Part shown: in pieces, positions 10,268-22,438 of the stretch
Position numbering within the stretch: position 1 is the first letter of the stretch
Layout of the letters: the number at the start of each line of letters is the position of its first letter
Assembly: GCA_037176905.1 (NCBI GenBank)
Contig: JBBBWG010000593.1
Location: forward strand, 1-37,416
Length of the DNA: 37,416 nt
Reading direction: 5' to 3'
Source: Azolla pinnata
Taxonomy: Eukaryota; Streptophyta; Polypodiopsida; Salviniales; Salviniaceae
Translations under genes and position numbers: made by a program
Notes under the pieces: generated by a model
Seen by the model: the letters and a program-made list of their open reading frames with translations, nothing else
The model's database searches: none
What the model was told of the DNA's origin: nothing

Positions 10268-10348
10268 CGAATAAATAAATAATAAATAATAAATAATAAA
10301 TAATAAATAATAAATAAATAATAAATAATAAATAATAAATAATAAATA
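10157..10348. repeat. AAAT/AAAC/AAT compound microsatellite
   Basis: Runs of AAAT, AAAC and AAT repeats with no coding potential, located about 200-385 bp upstream of the start codon of the raver-like gene. The T-run ending the preceding repeat block abuts it. Confidence 0.95.
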
Positions 10349-10542
10349 ATATTACGATTACTGTGTTTTCTCTGTCATTGTTTCTAGGGTTTCTTCTGCA
10401 CAGAGCTTCTCCGCCATCGCTGCCGCTGCTGCAGCCTGCGCGCCATCGCTGCCGCCTGCAGAAACGCTCAGCTTCACTCCCGTGCTCTCGTCGTCTCCTT
10501 CTCCCCCTCCTCCTGCGCGGACATTTGTAACCCAGCCTTTCC

Positions 10543-13500
10543 ATGGCTTCCTCGCAGTCGCTGCCCGCATATCTGCCAGAAGTTGAGGTTTTGAGACAGG
10601 AGTCCTCTCATACGCACGGCGCGTCTTCGGAGGCTTTGTTGGAGCCTTCGGTCTCGGCTGTAACTGCGGCCGAATCTTCCTTTCCGAACGGAGAAACTCC
10701 GACTGATACTGGCCCTCCTACGCTCAGCAAAGAGTCCGTTTGTGGCATAGAAAGGGACAATTCTGCTCCCTCTCTCCATGAAATGCCCATGGATGAAGCT
10801 CGAAGCTCTGCTGCTTCTGCACTACTCAGTACTCTTCCGGATTCTGATCTAAACACGGATGTACCATCACATCGTTTTCCTACAAAAGAAGCGCTGGAAA
10901 ACAACTTGTCAACCGAGTTTGTCAATCTTAACGAACAAAAGGAAAGCACAAGCTTGGAGGCTGTTGAGGCGCTCGAGGGATTTTATAAGGTAGAGGCTGA
11001 GGAAGAAAACGAAGAAACTCTTGACACAGGTAAGGGATTTCAAAACTCCGAGCAATCAAAAGGCGAAGCTGTACAGAAAGAACAAAATCATGATTTTTCT
11101 GCATCTGAAAACGTTGAGGAATCTCAGAACGTTGAGAAGCTAAAGTTGGAATGCTACAAGGAAACTTCCGAGAATCAAGGAATGCTCTTGGATGTATCTG
11201 TGGCTTCCTCAACAGATGCAACTGTGTGTGTGGAAGGTGCAGAGCTCACTGCCAACATAGCGGCAGCAATAGTTGACGCAGGCAACAGTCTTGAGACGCC
11301 AAGCAGCGATATTGTAAAGGATAATAACAATATCTCTGAGCATGGTAGCAGCTTAGAAGATGATGCTGAGCACGTCAACCAGTCAGCTATGACTGCAGAC
11401 AGTACGACTTCAGAAACTCTCCAAGAAAAGATTGAGATTAGTCATCAGACCACTGATGTTGTTGTAAAGTGTATTGCCAACCATAATGATATTGTGTCTA
11501 AGGAGCCTTTCGATCATAATTCTATGAGCAAGAAAAATTCAGACATGGCAATTACAGACGATAGAGCTCATCAGAATACCGTTCCAACTGATCAATCTGC
11601 TGATGAAATCAAAGAAGAAGAGGACTCACAAGAAGAATTAAAGGGAATGGTGATACCAACACATTGGCATCCAAAGCCTTGTGTGCATATCAGCTGTGTC
11701 GGAGGATCTATGACAGAAGAGGTATATAGCAACTTGAATCCTGTCTATTAAAAGCTATTTTCAAACAGCTCAAATCATGCTGTAGATTTTGCAACGTTTG
11801 GCTTATTTGACCATGTGTTTAATACACGTTTGTCTTTAATTCATTTATTTTGCATTCTGATGATTGTAATGAGTATTACAAATATTTTTTTAGATATATA
11901 TAAATATTTCAGTGGTTGAGTATGCCTGTCTGATTATGGGGTTGGACACTAACCATTCTTTTTATTTTGTTCCCTGGTCCCCTTATTTATTGGATTTTTT
12001 TTTTCTGTTTTAGACATTAATGATTTTTGGTTATGAAATTTCATATCTTCACTGAAAATGACAGTCAAGATAGTTGCCGTTGCACGTTTATTTAAGGTCG
12101 ATAAGCATAATGAACTAACTTCAAGGTACATATACGAGTGTCAACTTTAGGCACAGCTCTGAACAATGTTGATTGAAAAACAAACATATCATTCCACACT
12201 TTGCATAAACTTCTTGAATTTGAACGAAGTGATCCTGGAAGTTTCTTTCCTTCCTATTATTATGTTTTCATGGAAAGAGAAAACTCAATGGTTCTCCAAG
12301 TGATAATCACAGGAAGATTGCATAACATATAATGGTCATCGTTTGTCATGGAAAAATAGAACACTTGTTGAACTAACTCTATCACGGAAAGCAAATGACA
12401 ACGCTTTTTTACTCTGTTGGTATGATACAATTATCGACAGGAGACATGGAATTTGGAAAAAAGCTGAAAGCTTTAACATTTGGGTTTCTAGATGTTACTA
12501 ATTCTGCTTGAGTTGGTTGGTCTGACCCTGAATTGCAAGCTAAAAGAAAGCATCATAACAGGATAAGCTCTAAGCAGTGTGGGCCCAGCAGGAGATTCAA
12601 AAAGGGCTGGTGAGCTCGAACATCAAGACTTTGGGAGGAACAAGGGTATGAATCAAAATCCTATTTGGATGCAGAGAAATGACATTTAAAGTATATCGAA
12701 AAAGCAGAAAAGGAAGAAAAGCATTCATGTTTGTAATTTCTGGGTGGGAAAGGGTAAATCAAAGTTTTACAAAGGATTCGTTTCTCATCATTAAAGTGTC
12801 GAAGTAAACAATAGATTTCAATTTCGAAAGGATGGAATAGCACATTCAGAGGAGGCACATGGTTGAAAGATTTGTTTGCTGTATTTGAAATAGTGATATC
12901 AATTAATCCATTTAAGAAAAGTTTTCCTGAGTCTACTGATTATAGAGAAAGAGAATGAGAGAGTAATAGGGTTTGTATTGGTTTCATGGTTTGATAGAAA
13001 GTAGAATCCATGGCACACGTGAATACGTACAGCCACATACAACCATATATCATGAAGATGTATAGATTTGCTTAGAAACAAGAGAAGCTTGATAAGTGAC
13101 TTGCATTTCTATTGAACCAACCAAGAACGTAAAGAACCTCGAAATTAGAGGTTGTATTTCATTTTATTTCATTGGAAAGTAGAGATGGTCTTCAATGTGG
13201 ATTGGTTGTGTACTTAATTTCATGCTTGAGTACATTAATTACACTGCCTTCCAAGCACTGTTTTCAAGCAATGAATAAGCTAATTTGTTTTGTCTTTTTT
13301 GTGATATTTAAAAAGGTTGAACTCCTATATTTTACTAGTCCATTCCCTTTCTGACTTATTTTGATGTCTCCCGTGTATGATTCAATTAGTTGGCTTTTGG
13401 ATGGAACAATATGCTGATAGTGGCTACAGGTTATTACTATTTGTCTTTCCTTCTTCAATCCATTTTTCGGTTGCCAATAATGGAACTTGTTGGATCAGCT

Positions 13501-16500
13501 GACGGACAGTTCTATAGAGCATGGTAACTGTAGAGGTTTGGACAAAGATTATGAATCTGTCTGTGAATAGTTCACTGGAGAACTGATGTAGGAAAAGTTC
13601 AATTTTTATTGTGAAGAACTGATGTAGGAAAAGTTCAATTTTTATTGTGAACAAATTATCGATCTTTAAAAGCCAACTTGTAAAACTGATGAGGATTTAA
13701 AGCTCGCTAGAAAGCGAGAATGAGAGCTCTCACATTTTAAAGTGAGGTTCATGTGCTTAGAAATATATATTCTGGAGTGAGTGATACACGTAATATGCCC
13801 TAATATTTGATATTTAAATAAGTAAGAACATTTTTTCATAGGTCTACTTAAATAAAAAACAGTCGCTGCAATGAGCTGGCTTGCAAACATTTCGTGAATT
13901 TTCCCTGCAGGATCCATTTCATGCAATGATTTGTCATGGTCATAGCTTAACCTAATGTTGATATCTTTTAATCCTAGCTCATTTCTTATTGACTTGACAG
14001 CTTAGCAACATTTTGACTAGAGTGTTGTGTGTTTGTCATAATAGCCAATTGTCAATGTGCTTATAATGATAAAACAAAAAGTGTATATGCAAGCACTAAG
14101 AACAAAAGTTCTATTCAATTATTGGCAGTTCGTGGTCTTGGCTATATATGCTACATGTTTCTTGTGTTAAGGTTTATCTCCTGCCAGATTGTTTGATACT
14201 CTAACCTAAACCCTTTGCTATCTGTTGTATAAAATACTTGAGATATGCCTGTTTAAAGGCTATTATTTTTTGTAATATTTGTAGTGTGTGTTTCAAGAAA
14301 GTGCTCATTTACAATTGTAATATGTTTGGATTTGTAGGAACTCTTACCTACATTTAGCAAGTATGGCCCAATATCAAGTGTGTCTTTTGAGAATGAGAGG
14401 CATGATTCAGCACTTGTCCGCTATGAACTTCATCTTGAAAACACAGAGGATTTTCTTGGAGAAGTTCGTCAAGCCACAAATAACACAAAGCTTGGAGGCA
14501 AAACTATGATAGTTGAGCCTTTTCGGCCAGATTCTTTGCTTTTTGTTGGGAATCTGACACCATCCATTGATGATTCTAGCTTGCAATCTATGTTTGATGC
14601 GCATGGGAGAATTGAACGAGCATTTGTAAGTTTGTGCACCTAAGTATACTTATCAGTGCTGTAGTATTTTTTGTGACGTGTATGGACATTGTAGGTGAAG
14701 TTTCTCAATTATGCTTTTTTTCTTTACATGGATATGCTGACAGGTGCTGCGAAATGCTGAAGGAAAGAGCAAATGCTATGGGTTTGTTGAATACAGCTTG
14801 AAATCACAGGTTACTTGATTCTGTATTATAGTCCGTTTATGTATTTATTGAGTGCTACTTACCTGATTGTGAAAGGACTTCCAGGCTACTGCTGCAAAAG
14901 CTGCAATGGGAAATATAAATATGGATGGGCGTGTTTTGAGAGTGGAGTGGTCTGATTGCAAGAAGGTTTCAGACATGTTGTCAACAGTTCTGTTTGTTGA
15001 CAGATTGCCAAGAGATGGGTCTAATGTAAGTGTTGTGTAATTCTGCATTGCAAATCATATACTTTCCTAGAACATTGAGAAAAGCTATTTACACTGATGC
15101 AATAGCTGGATACGTCTTTGCAAGAGCTGTTTGGGAAGTTTGGGAAAATAAGAGACAGTCATTTGGCTATTGGAATTGGTAATCAATACCGCGGCTTTGC
15201 TTTTGTTGATTTCTACAATTCCATGTGTGCAGACAAAGGTGAGAATTGTGCTTCTTGACTTGTTCCATGAGAGAGAATATAAATGCACACACATGCTAAA
15301 AAATTTAGATGCATGTTCACAAATAAATAAAGAGATTTTTCAGAGAACTTTCCTGTTTCGTTTATTGGTTTCTTTTCTTTGTAAGAAGCATCGAGTGTAC
15401 TGATGAAATTATCCTTCTTTGTTTGCTCATAAATAGCTCATCAAGCCTTGGATGGGTATAATTTCCTGGGCTCAAATATTCGTGTTAGTTTTGCCAATCC
15501 ATCAAAATCAACACAGGTAAACTTAGCAATCCTAATTTTATCACAGATCGTCTTCTTTGTTATGAGAAAATTATCATTATCTCTTCTCTGCCCGATTGCT
15601 CTTTTCCTTTAAGACTTGTTTTATTTCAGTCATACAAGTCCCGCTATGGAACTCAAGCTGGACAAACCTATTCAGGCAAGGGAGGAGCTTCAGGTTAATT
15701 TATTTCAGCAGTACCTTAATTTTTGTACAATTTCCTTACGTTTTATGATATCTTTCTTGATTCCTTTGAGATGGTGTTTTGAAGGTTCTGGAGCTATAAT
15801 GGCTCCATCAATGCGAGTTTCTCCAGCAATGCCTTTTATGCAGCCGCGGTTTATGGGTGCATCTCAGCCTGGAATGAAGGGCTATGGTATAGGCATGGTA
15901 ACCAGATATATTCATTTTGTTGCATTTGTGATCGCAAGTTTGAACCGGCCGTGTCTTTGGCTCTATTACTTGCTTGAATCCAGGTGATTCAATTTTCGTA
16001 CACTGAATTGTTTCCCTCCACATTAAATGAACTTACTGCAGCAATTTGGAGGAGGCCCTTATGAGAGAGGTCCAATGCATGGCAGTGGTATTGGGATGCT
16101 TGGACCTGGAGGCCGGACACCTCTTTTGTATGGAAATGCTGCTTTGCGGCCTAGAATGCCTTGGGCAGAAAATGATATGCAAAGGATGCAAGGTGGTTTT
16201 TCTTGATGACTGTTTCATCTGTATCCCAGGTTTCCTTTCTTCCTAATTAACAGTAGCTTCTGGTTAAATGTTTTATTACAGCTGCCTCTATCACTCCTTC
16301 TGCCATTGTTCAGGTAACTTCTACTTTTAACTGATTAATTCTAATAAACAAGTGCTGAAAAGTTTAATTTAAACGACTGTTTTCTGCCCAAGCTAGGTTG
16401 CTACTGCTCAAGCTAAAGCACGTGAAGAAGAAGCAAGAGCAAGGGCGGAGGTATTATAAATGTTAATTCCAGTCCGAATTAATGGAGAACTTAGATGAAA

Positions 16501-18840
16501 CTTTTCCCATTTGTTTTTTATATATAGGCAGCAAAGCAGGGATTGGTAAGGTCTAGTGTGCCTGCTGAGTTCTCAAATGCAGACAGGTATCAACGGTTCT
16601 ATGATGGTGCACATCAGGTATGAGGCCAGCTTTATTTGATGGTCTTTCAAGCAGTGCTACACTTGTTTTCATAAGGATCAGCTGCTTGATTTTCTTCTGA
16701 ATAATAAAACTATGAACAGCAATTCAAGCAGGTGGACCCAAGTCACGCTTATTATCAAGTTCAACGTCAACAATCTATTCACCACCAACAAGCTTCTATG
16801 CATCAACAACGCCCTGTCTGGAATCAGGTACATTTGTATGCATTTATTTTACATCTCTAAAATGTTTTTATGTTTGGCATCTGCCTATGACTGTAGATTT
16901 ATAATGTGTATATCACAGTGATTCTTCGAACATCTTTTTTTCATTTGGCTGAAAGTTGCATTTTTGGAATACAGCAACAGGCTGCACAAATTCCGCAGGC
17001 ACATTATCATCAACGTCCAAGCCAGAATTACTCACAGCAGCATCAGGTGAATAATTTAGCTTATGCATTTATAAACAGTATTGGACTTCTATAATGTTTT
17101 CAAATTGCCAAACAATATCGGCAGCATGCTGCGCAAAAAATGCAACAAATACCATAGGTTCTTAATATATTGGTTTAAACACAAATGCAACAAAATATCA
17201 TTGAGAGGGAGAGAGTTTGGTGTCACATGACATGGACTATACCATGGGTTATACTAGTTAGAATAAGTGTATCCTGTATCAGTATGTATCTCATCAATAT
17301 TCTGTGCAATGATGAACTTGAAGCAGCAGCACTACATCCAACAACAGCAACAGCATCAGCAATATGGATATTCACAGTATGGTCAGCAACAAGCGTATCA
17401 GTATGGGCAACAAGGAAACATCTTGTATAATACCCAGACACCACAATATGCAGGTCAACAGCAATATCAGCAGCAACAGGGTGTTTACCCTCAACAAAAT
17501 TATGGTGAACAGTTTGCTCAAGTTCAAGCGCAAACACAAACACAATCGCAACCTCAGGCACAAGCTCAATCTTTACAGCCGACTTATTCTGGAGCCCCTG
17601 CGTCAATAGCTAGTTCAGGGACAGTGTCTTTAAGCCAAGATGCTACACAGCAACAGTCATATGCCGCTTACTATCAACAGCAGGTATGTTCTTTCAGTGT
17701 ATTCTGTTTTACAAAGTGTTAATGATCTGTAGTGTAGTCCTTGACATGCTTTGGCATCTTCTCTGAAAAGACATCTGCAGTGAAACTACAGTTCTTGTTG
17801 CATTAAATCTACAGCTCTATTTTAACTGTGAGTGAACTAGTTTTGTTCAAAGTTCATAGCTCCCTTACTATCTATCAGCATCAAATTAATGGTTATGTGT
17901 TGTGTTGTCTTTGTTAGTATCAGTAACGGAGCCATATTTGTGTGGTGTAATAGTTAAGTTATGGCCCCCTAATGCTGCCTTATCTTTTTGTTTCTCTGTA
18001 CTGTTTACCTTTTGTTCTTTCTTATGAAGGTGCAAACAACTCAGCCAGCTGCTAGTGTGGCAACTGCAACAGCTGCAGCCACAGACCAGCAAAGTTATGA
18101 GGCACAGTGGGCAGCTTATTATGCGAGTCAAGCAGCATATCAGCAGGTTTATACCCAAATAATACATTTTCTCAAATTAGTCTTTATGTTCTTTTATTTC
18201 CCTAAGCTTTGCTTGTTGAATTCGCTACATTTATCCTTCTTTCCCAGCAAACTCCTGCAGTAGATGTTGGCCAGAAGAGAACTGCTGAACAAATGGAGTC
18301 CTATCAACAAAACCAGGTCTTGCTCCTTGGCCTTTTGCGAGTTGCAATTGCTTTTCATCTGACTAAACATGCATTCCCTCCTGATTATGGGTTCTAAGTG
18401 GGTATTGCATATTGAAATACTCGCTATAGTTGATGGGTTCTAAGTAGTTGGTGACAAGGTTATTCTTTGTATTCATAAAATGTTTTCTTTTGCAGACGGC
18501 TTATAGCTATGCAGCTTACCCCCAGGATGCAACAACTTATCAACAGCAGCAACAAGCGCAGAGCATGGCAACTTCTTTTCAGCAGCCTGTCGATAATGTT
18601 ACGTCATCTTATCAACAACAAACAACTATAACTAATAATATTCAATATCAGCAGCAACAAGTATATCAGCAAGCTAGTACTCAATATCCACAGCAGGTTC
18701 AGGCTTCTACTGTACAAGCAGGATATGAGCAACCGCTGATTACGTCAACAACTGATACTTATCAGCAACAAGCTACAGAGCCTTCTCAACAAGCAGGCCC
18801 CGCTGGTGTATATGACTACAGCAAACGACCTAGATACTAG
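10543..18840 (+). CDS. Raver-like protein: three RRMs plus Gln-rich C-terminus
   Basis: Eighteen coding exons give 1153 aa: 10543-11721, 14338-14625, 14744-14809, 14885-15025, 15106-15238, 15437-15516, 15630-15693, 15785-15897, 16042-16192, 16282-16313, 16397-16450, 16528-16617, 16720-16827, 16975-17046, 17324-17683, 18030-18146, 18248-18316 and 18496-18840. Every junction is GT-AG and in frame. Residues 1-375 are acidic, Ser/Glu-rich and probably disordered. RRM1 (about 380-455) is degenerate. RRM2 (about 459-534) has RNP2 LLFVGNLT and RNP1 KCYGFVEY. RRM3 (about 545-625) has RNP1 YRGFAFVDF. The RRM2-RRM3 pair, with VEWSD and VLFVDRLP, strongly recalls animal raver (PTB-binding) proteins. A Gly/Met/Pro region, a short AKAREEEARARAEAAK helix and a Gln/Tyr-rich prion-like tail (about 798-1140) follow, ending SKRPRY. 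Likely a nuclear RNA-processing factor (inference). Confidence 0.82.
11722..14337 (+). other. First intron of the raver-like gene (2.6 kb)
   Basis: This intron interrupts RRM1 between helix-1 residues TEE and ELLPTF. It carries an exact 36-bp tandem duplication at 13580-13651 and scattered antisense frames without motifs. No nested gene is supported. Confidence 0.85.
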
Positions 18841-19950
18841 GGATTGGGCTAAATACTCTCGCAGTGGAAGCAAGGGCAGCTGAGAACTGCATCTAAATGT
18901 TACCCATTTTTGGCAGCCATAGTGAAAATCCCATGACTAAACCTCTCCATGTGTGGTCTATCGAAGAGATGCAAGAAACCCCTCCATGTTCAGTTGAAAA
19001 CAATGGGGTTGATGTCAATCCAACTCTTTACGAGTACAATCCGATCCACAAGCTCGAGCGGTTCTAGGATCCCTTTTCTCAGAGTGTGTTTTGTACAGTA
19101 CTGTGCTGTCTTCAGATCTTCTGTGGAAAATACTGTGAAAACGTCTGTAGCTGTATCAAAGGCAGTCAAGGTGACATGCGTTAAGATGTGCTGACAACAG
19201 TTTACACGTCAGGCTCTCAAGAAGGTTATGCCATGTATACATCAGAGAAGCAATGGTTTGTTTACCGGCTTAGAAGTATTTTATAGTGACTAGATGTATG
19301 CAAGGATGGATCAATTACATGTGAATCTCTCATTTTCTGTTGCTGGTCATGATTCTGCTTAAAATTTACACAAATGCTTCTAGAGTCGGCCCTCTTTGAA
19401 CGAGGCGTATTGCAGATGAGGCATCCAGTAAAATGTTATCCGCGGTTGATGGAGTTTGGTTGTGTGATTGTATGTGAACCATCAGTGATGTGGAAGATTT
19501 GAGTGGTATCAGATCAGCCGGTATATGGAGTGTATATCAAACTGTTTGGTTGAATTCAATGTGTTCCAAATTTGTGTCGTCCGTGAGTGGATTGTGACCA
19601 GTTTTGGTTTGTGGCCCATGTGTTTCTTCATGAGATATCGGGAGCGTTTGGGCTTTGCCCTACGAGAATGTCGGTTTCGGTATGGGCATGAATTTGTGTC
19701 TTGTGTACATATGATGTATATATACCTCGCTCTCTTGGATTTGTCGGAATGTCCATTAGCTCGATGATGATGATGATGAATCTGAGCTTGAATTCTAGCA
19801 AAGTGTTGCGCCGAATCACGAGCTCACAGGGAAGGAATGGAACATTAGAGCCGAAGAAGTTGGAGCCCAAATCCGAGAAAGCTCCACTTACCCACACTTG
19901 CATTGACATTATCGGCGTACGGCGGCAAGTAGCAGATCGAGAACAGCTAT
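18841..19950. other. 3' UTR and intergenic spacer
   Basis: This lies downstream of the raver-like stop codon. It is moderately T/G-rich with no conserved frame. The gene's 3' UTR probably covers the first few hundred bases. A short GAT run sits at about 19764-19779. Confidence 0.55.
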
Positions 19951-20286
19951 GTTCTGTGAGATTTGCATATTAGAGTTGAACCCTAGACCCAAAACCCTAA
20001 ACCAGTTGTTCTGTGCAATTTGCATATTGGAGTTAAACCCTAGACCCTAAACCAGCTGTTTTGTGCGATTTGCATATTAGAGTTGAACCCTAGACCCAAA
20101 ACCCTAAACTAGCTGTTCTGTGCAATTTGCATATTGGAGTTAAACCCTAGACCCAAAACCCTAAACCAGATGTTTTGTGCGATTTGCATATTAGAGTTGA
20201 ACCCTAGACCCAAAAACCCTAAACCAGCTGTTCTGTGCGATTTGCATCTTGGAGTTAAACCCTAGACCCAAAACCCAAAACCAACT
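19951..20286. repeat. Telomere-motif minisatellite with dimeric higher-order pattern
   Basis: Six tandem units of about 57 bp start near 19951, 20008, 20058, 20115, 20172 and 20230. Each contains CCCTAGACCC and AACCCTAAACC, the plant telomere-type CCCTAAA motif. Odd units read TTAGAGTTGAACCC and even units TTGGAGTTAAACCC, so the array is three dimers of two unit types. Unit 2 is about 7 bp shorter. It lies about 680-1010 bp upstream of the chaperonin 10 start codon. Confidence 0.93.
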
Positions 20287-20377
20287 CCTTCCATGCAATC
20301 TGTGTAGGGTGAAACCCTAAACCAGCAGCTTCACCATCACCATCATGTATAGAAGCAAGCACCATCGTCATCCTTCT

Positions 20378-20606
20378 CCACCACCACCACCACCAGCATC
20401 ATCATTACCACTAGTATCATCATCGTCTTGTTCTAGGCCACTATCACCACCATGACCATGACCACCATCAGCATCGCGATCAACATCGGCATCACCACCA
20501 CCACCACCATCATCATCACCACCATCATCATCATCACCACCACCATCATCATCATCATCATCACCATCACCATCACCATCATCATCATCATCTTCTTCTT
20601 CTTCTC
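20378..20606. repeat. CAC/CAT/TTC compound microsatellite
   Basis: Runs of CAC and CAT units, ending in TTC units. They generate a Thr/Ile frame on the + strand and an Asp/Gly-rich frame on the - strand, both with repeat-driven composition and no domain. Confidence 0.95.
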
Positions 20607-20837
20607 GCGATCTCATGTCGAGCCGAGACTTCCAGACTCTGGCCCCCGGGAGTTGGTTACGTACTGAGAAGCTCAAGCAAAACATGGTCAAAGTCAGCTG
20701 GACATTTTGTTTTCCCTTCTCCAGTGTGAAACCGCTGCCGGTCCTTCTAGAAGAACCCAATTTCCCCCAAAAACCCTTCTTCTTCTTCTTCACATTCTCT
20801 GCTTAAACCCTAAAAAACTCTGTTCTCTGCTCTGTTT

Positions 20838-20932
20838 CTTCTTCTTCTTCTTTCTTCCTTCTTCTTTCCTTCTTCTTCTTCCTTCTTCTTCTTCTTCTTC
20901 TTCTTCCTTCTTCTTCTTCTTCTTCTTCTTCA
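20838..20932. repeat. TTC-rich pyrimidine tract in CPN10 leader
   Basis: Nearly pure pyrimidine (TTC with CTT/TTTC interruptions) ending 32 bp before the chaperonin 10 start codon. It is probably 5' UTR or core promoter. An AAACCCTAA telo-box-like motif at about 20806-20814 lies just upstream. Such boxes are common in promoters of plant housekeeping genes. Confidence 0.85.
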
Positions 20933-20964
20933 GAACCGACAGACACAGACACAGACGACGCGCA

Positions 20965-21118
20965 ATGGCGAAGCGCCTCATCCCTCTCCTCGACAGAGTG
21001 TTGGTGGAGAAGATCGTCCCTGCCTCTAAATCTGTCGGCGGCGTTCTGCTCCCCGAGTCTGCGACCTCCAAGGTAACGTCCCTGCTCTGCGTGCTTTGCT
21101 TTGTTTGCGTGCGTCGCT

Positions 21119-21160
<42 letters not shown>

Positions 21161-22438
21161 ATGCTGCCCGTTCCATCGCCGCCTTCTCGTTTCTTTGCGT
21201 ACCTCCTCGCGGATGCCCTGCTTCTCCGTGGCGCACATTTTGCGTGCCATGGCTGCGAATTCCTCGCATTCGGACCCGTCATCGCATAGCTTACTTCTTT
21301 ATGGGTCGGCTTAGAAATGCGGCAGTTTCCTACCTCGAATGCGGATTCGTGTGCTCCCGAAGATATATCTCTCACACAGCTGAATGTCATTAGCGTTCGA
21401 AATCCCACCACAAGATGCATTGCATTTCTTTTCTGAGAAATTTCATGCGTGGGAGGAAGTATTCGCGCAGGAATTTATTGGGTCATGTTCCATCCTTCAC
21501 GTCACGTTAATCGATACTTAACTCTTTTTCTTGTGTCCTCTCTAGTGCTCTGTAGCATATGGCATGATTTTACTCTTATGGAGGAAAACCACATGTGTTT
21601 CTTTTCTTGAGTCGTTGAGTGCTCCTTGAGCTGTCGTATCTGTAATTTCCTGTTTGCTGCATATAGAGTATGGTGTTATTTGCTCTCAAGTCAGAAAATG
21701 TTTGTTCAATCGATTGCTACAAACTAGGGTATTCTATTTGGATTGTCTTTCTATGTCTGGTTTGCGTTGTACCATTTTGTGCACGTGTCACATGTGGTTG
21801 CACATATTGTTTTGCCTTCCATCTTTATCTTTGTATTTGATGATGCGTTTGTTTGCTTTTGATTTAGTCTGTCTTGTAATCGGAAAGGCATTACCAAAGA
21901 AGCCAAAATGTATCCTCATTTTCATTCCCTTGTATGTTTTTGTTTGATTTTGTTGGTGCAGGTCAATGCTGGAAAGTGTCACATGTGGTTGCACATATTG
22001 TTTTGCCTTTCATCTTTATCGTTGTATTTGATGATGCGTTTGTTTGCTTTTGATTTAGTCTGTCTTGTAATCGGAAAGACATTACCGAAGAAGCCAAAAT
22101 GTATCCTCATTTTCATTCCCTTGTATGTTTTTGTTTGATTTTGTTGGTGCAGGTCAATGCTGGAAAGGTGATTGCAGTTGGTTCGGGAGGCAGGGCCAAA
22201 GATGGATCTGTAATCCCCATTACTGTGAAGGAGGGTGATTTGGTTCTCCTCCCAGAGTACGGTGGTACTGAAGTGAAGATTCAGGACAAAGAGTATGTCT
22301 TCAAAATTTCGTTGTTCTTTCTATTGCCATGTTTTTTATATTTTGGTGGCTCTAACTAACTCTTGGTTCATTTAAATTGGTTCCTTCAGGCTCCATATTT
22401 TCCGCAATGATGATCTTTTAGGCATTTTAATCGAGTGA
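20965..22438 (+). CDS. CPN10: Mitochondrial-type chaperonin 10 (HSP10 co-chaperonin)
   Basis: Three exons, 20965-21072, 22153-22292 and 22390-22438, give 297 nt and 98 aa, the usual length for this family. The protein caps the HSP60/CPN60 ring and helps ATP-driven folding in the mitochondrial matrix. Diagnostic features are the N-terminal [14 protein letters not shown], the mobile loop [12 protein letters not shown] (about 23-34), the [11 protein letters not shown] strand, and [18 protein letters not shown] ahead of the C-terminal [12 protein letters not shown]. There is no cleavable targeting peptide, which is normal for plant and animal CPN10. The single-domain length excludes the double-domain plastid CPN20. 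Intron 1 contains a tandem copy of its own 3' end (see 21785-22166), giving a decoy acceptor at 21962. The second copy's acceptor at 22153 is the one that keeps the frame. Confidence 0.97.
21121..21158. repeat. CT microsatellite in CPN10 intron 1
   Basis: About 19 CT units begin 48 bp downstream of the exon 1 donor of the chaperonin 10 gene. Confidence 0.95.
21785..22166 (+). repeat. 191-bp tandem duplication spanning a 3' splice site
   Basis: Units 21785-21975 and 21976-22166 are aligned by constant 191-bp offsets (GTGTCACATGTGG at 21785/21976; GTCAATGCTGG at 21962/22153). They differ at only about four positions, so the event is recent. Each unit holds the end of intron 1, its pyrimidine tract and AG acceptor, and the first 14 bases of exon 2. 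Only the second copy continues into full exon 2. Confidence 0.96.

Noticed and set aside
20368..20793. Asp/Gly-rich frame on the - strand
   Set aside because: CAC/CAT repeats read backwards, with no conserved segment.
21654..22138. Two similar small frames (both ending in LYVFV)
   Set aside because: They are the two copies of the 191-bp intronic duplication, not paralogous genes.
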